Positions 62,877 to 64,000 of a stretch of DNA of 64,000 nt are shown here, piece after piece (the stretch's first letter is position 1; every line of letters starts with the position of its first letter). This stretch comes from Paenibacillus qinlingensis (GTDB lineage Bacteria; Bacillota; Bacilli; Paenibacillales; NBRC-103111), in contig NZ_JABMKY010000024.1 of NCBI RefSeq assembly GCF_013204845.1, positions 62,001 to 126,000 of the forward strand. The letters run 5' to 3'. The position numbers were made by a program, and so were the translations under genes. The notes under the pieces are model-generated. The model searched no databases, was not told the origin of the DNA, and saw only the letters and a program-made list of their open reading frames with translations.

Positions 62877-63379
62877 ATGATGCATAAACGATTAGTTCCT
62901 GCGCGTATCGAGGAACTTCCCTCTTTCACGCTGGCAGGAGTAAGCGCCATTACGACGAATGAAGCCGAGTTCAGCGGAGCAGGCAAGATTGTTGGACTTT
63001 TTGAACAATTCCACTCCCAACATATTGCTGAACATTTAAGCCACTCTGTACACCAGCCTACCAATACAGCTGTTATTTCAACTATGAGCAAGGCGATGCA
63101 GGATCCTATGAAGTAATGGTCGGTGTACATATAAAGGAAGTTAAGCAGGATCAACTTCTGGGGTCCGTTTCGACCTTTACAGTGCCGGCTTCCCAATACG
63201 CCGTATTCGTTACAGAGCGAGGGCCGATTATAGAAATGGTGCAGCGGGCTTGGACCGACATTTGGCAATGGTCGCGACAGCCTGGCAATCATCGGGTGTT
63301 CACAGGCGATTTTGAGTATTATCCCCCGAATATCGATCCCAACGATGGACAAGTGGACATATATATTGCCATAAAGTAA
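62877..63379 (+). pseudogene. Frameshifted GyrI-like (AraC effector-binding) domain gene
   Basis: Two overlapping frames make one protein. The first (62877-63116, MMHKRLVPARIEELPSFTLA) runs to about STMSKAMQD and stops. The second frame carries on in place, reading YEQGDAGSYEVMVGVHIKEV and ending DIYIAIK at 63379. The change falls near 63075-63090. The joined chain has the layout of a GyrI-like small-molecule-binding domain, about 165 aa. AAGGAG precedes the start. Real mutation or sequencing error cannot be told apart here. Confidence 0.7.
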
Positions 63380-63399
63380 ATAATTTGGATGGGTGCTTG

Positions 63400-63433
63400 G
63401 CGTACAGCAAGTAGGAGCTGTACGCTTTTTTTG
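63400..63433 (+). terminator. Terminator after the GyrI-like gene
   Basis: GCGTACAGC-AAGTAGGA-GCTGTACGC followed by TTTTTTT. Confidence 0.88.
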
Positions 63434-63597
63434 CTATCCTTGTTGTTTTCGTTTTTCATTGCCATTTCAGCTATTGTTTTTATTAAAGCGTTTCAACTTG
63501 TCCGACAGTAGTCGTATAATAAATTATATATCCATTGAGAAGGGACAGCCCAACCTCTATGTGATTCGATTACTCTTCGATAAAGGGCGTGGGCTAC

Positions 63598-64000
63598 TTG
63601 CTTTCAACATCCAAAGATTCAGTGCTGAGTCACCGATCATTCAACAACTTCTGGATTTCGCGCATGTTTTCATCTACCTCGTTCCAAATGCTTTCCGTCG
63701 CGATCGGATGGCAGATGTATGACTTAACGCATGATGCATTCAGCCTCGGCTTCGTGGGCCTTGCCCAATTTGTGCCGATGGTGCTGCTTACGTTCGTTGT
63801 TGGGCAGGTTGCAGATCGGTTCGACCGGCGGAAGATTGTCTTTATCTGTCAGATCATCGAAGCATTGATTGCAGCACTGCTACTGTTTGGCAATCTTCAT
63901 GGCTGGCTGGGCCGCGAGGAAATTCTGGTAGCAGCTGCCATTCTGGGGGCTTGCCGTGCCTTTGAAGGGCCTTCTTCCGCCGCGTTGCTGCCACAGTTGG
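63598..64000 (+). CDS. MFS transporter, 3' truncated by the window end
   Basis: About 134 codons visible. The frame opens after a stop near 63556; a TTG at 63598 preceded by AAAGGGC is the best start, with GTG 63622 and ATG 63664 as alternatives. The sequence FNNFWISRMFSSTSFQMLSV, AIGWQMYDLTHDAFSLGFVG and the loop motif VGQVADRFDRRKIVF indicate the EntS/MFS_3-type exporter family. Substrate unknown. Confidence 0.8.
   Translation, partial: MLSTSKDSVLSHRSFNNFWISRMFSSTSFQMLSVAIGWQMYDLTHDAFSLGFVGLAQFVPMVLLTFVVGQVADRFDRRKIVFICQIIEALIAALLLFGNLHGWLGREEILVAAAILGACRAFEGPSSAALLPQL

Noticed and set aside
63393..63722. 109-codon open frame between the GyrI-like and MFS genes
   Set aside because: It crosses a strong terminator and overlaps the true MFS frame, with no family resemblance.

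Overview
The window looks like a chromosomal segment of a Paenibacillus-type, low-to-mid GC, endospore-lineage Firmicute. This is inferred from gene content and style and was not confirmed by any search. Supporting signs are strong AGGAGG-type ribosome sites with frequent GTG/TTG starts, an S-layer-homology protein, a class II GalT, a NupNOPQ-type nucleoside importer, a SigY/YxlC-type ECF sigma operon, and a YwqB/YwqA-type SWIM/SNF2 pair. I see no rRNA, tRNA, CRISPR array, phage module or intact transposase.

Layout: 1-5.5 kb holds a 5'-truncated SLH/YcdB-type protein, a TetR regulator divergent from a DHA2 drug exporter with a clear operator between them, and ilvA. 5.8-10.6 kb is a nucleoside ABC importer (lipoprotein, double ATPase, two permeases). 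11-16.3 kb holds a chemoreceptor and a large hybrid histidine kinase. 16.6-21 kb is ilvBN on the minus strand, divergent from an AAA/LuxR regulator. 21-26 kb is an AraC regulator divergent from galK-galE-galT. 27-31 kb is a MarR-controlled heterodimeric ABC exporter. 31.6-38 kb holds a diguanylate cyclase, an oxidoreductase, a nitrilase-family amidohydrolase, acetyltransferases, an SRPBCC protein and an AraC regulator. 38.7-45 kb has two MFS genes, the sigY operon, a double GNAT and a divergent UMP-kinase paralogue. 45-49 kb has a CHASE3 hybrid kinase beside an EAL phosphodiesterase-type gene. 50-57 kb is a DNA-transaction group (SNF2, SWIM, RecQ) plus a pterin dehydratase. 57-64 kb is a patchwork of acetyltransferases, a sulfurtransferase, a MarR-SDR-unknown island flanked by a duplicated sulfurtransferase tail, a WYL regulator, a frameshifted GyrI-like gene and the start of an MFS gene.

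The most striking signal is not a gene. Six gene gaps (about 10.7, 26.2, 31.4, 38.3, 42.5 and 49.4 kb) each carry four imperfect 23-bp dyads whose start-to-start spacings are 51, 62 and 51 bp (one copy is 52, 62, 50). A seventh gap, near 57.9 kb, has four dyads of unrelated sequence (TAAG-N13-CTTAT) with exactly the same 51-62-51 spacing. The copies differ in the sequence between dyads but hold the spacing, so this appears to be an architecture-defined dispersed element with at least two sequence classes. Some copies sit beside C-rich tandem arrays of about 72-74 bp units.

Local wiring that can be read: the TetR operator, a MarR operator pair around the ABC exporter, three AGGATSCTAA sites around the second MarR/SDR pair, an ECF-type autoregulatory promoter before sigY, and an orphan palindrome before an MFS gene.
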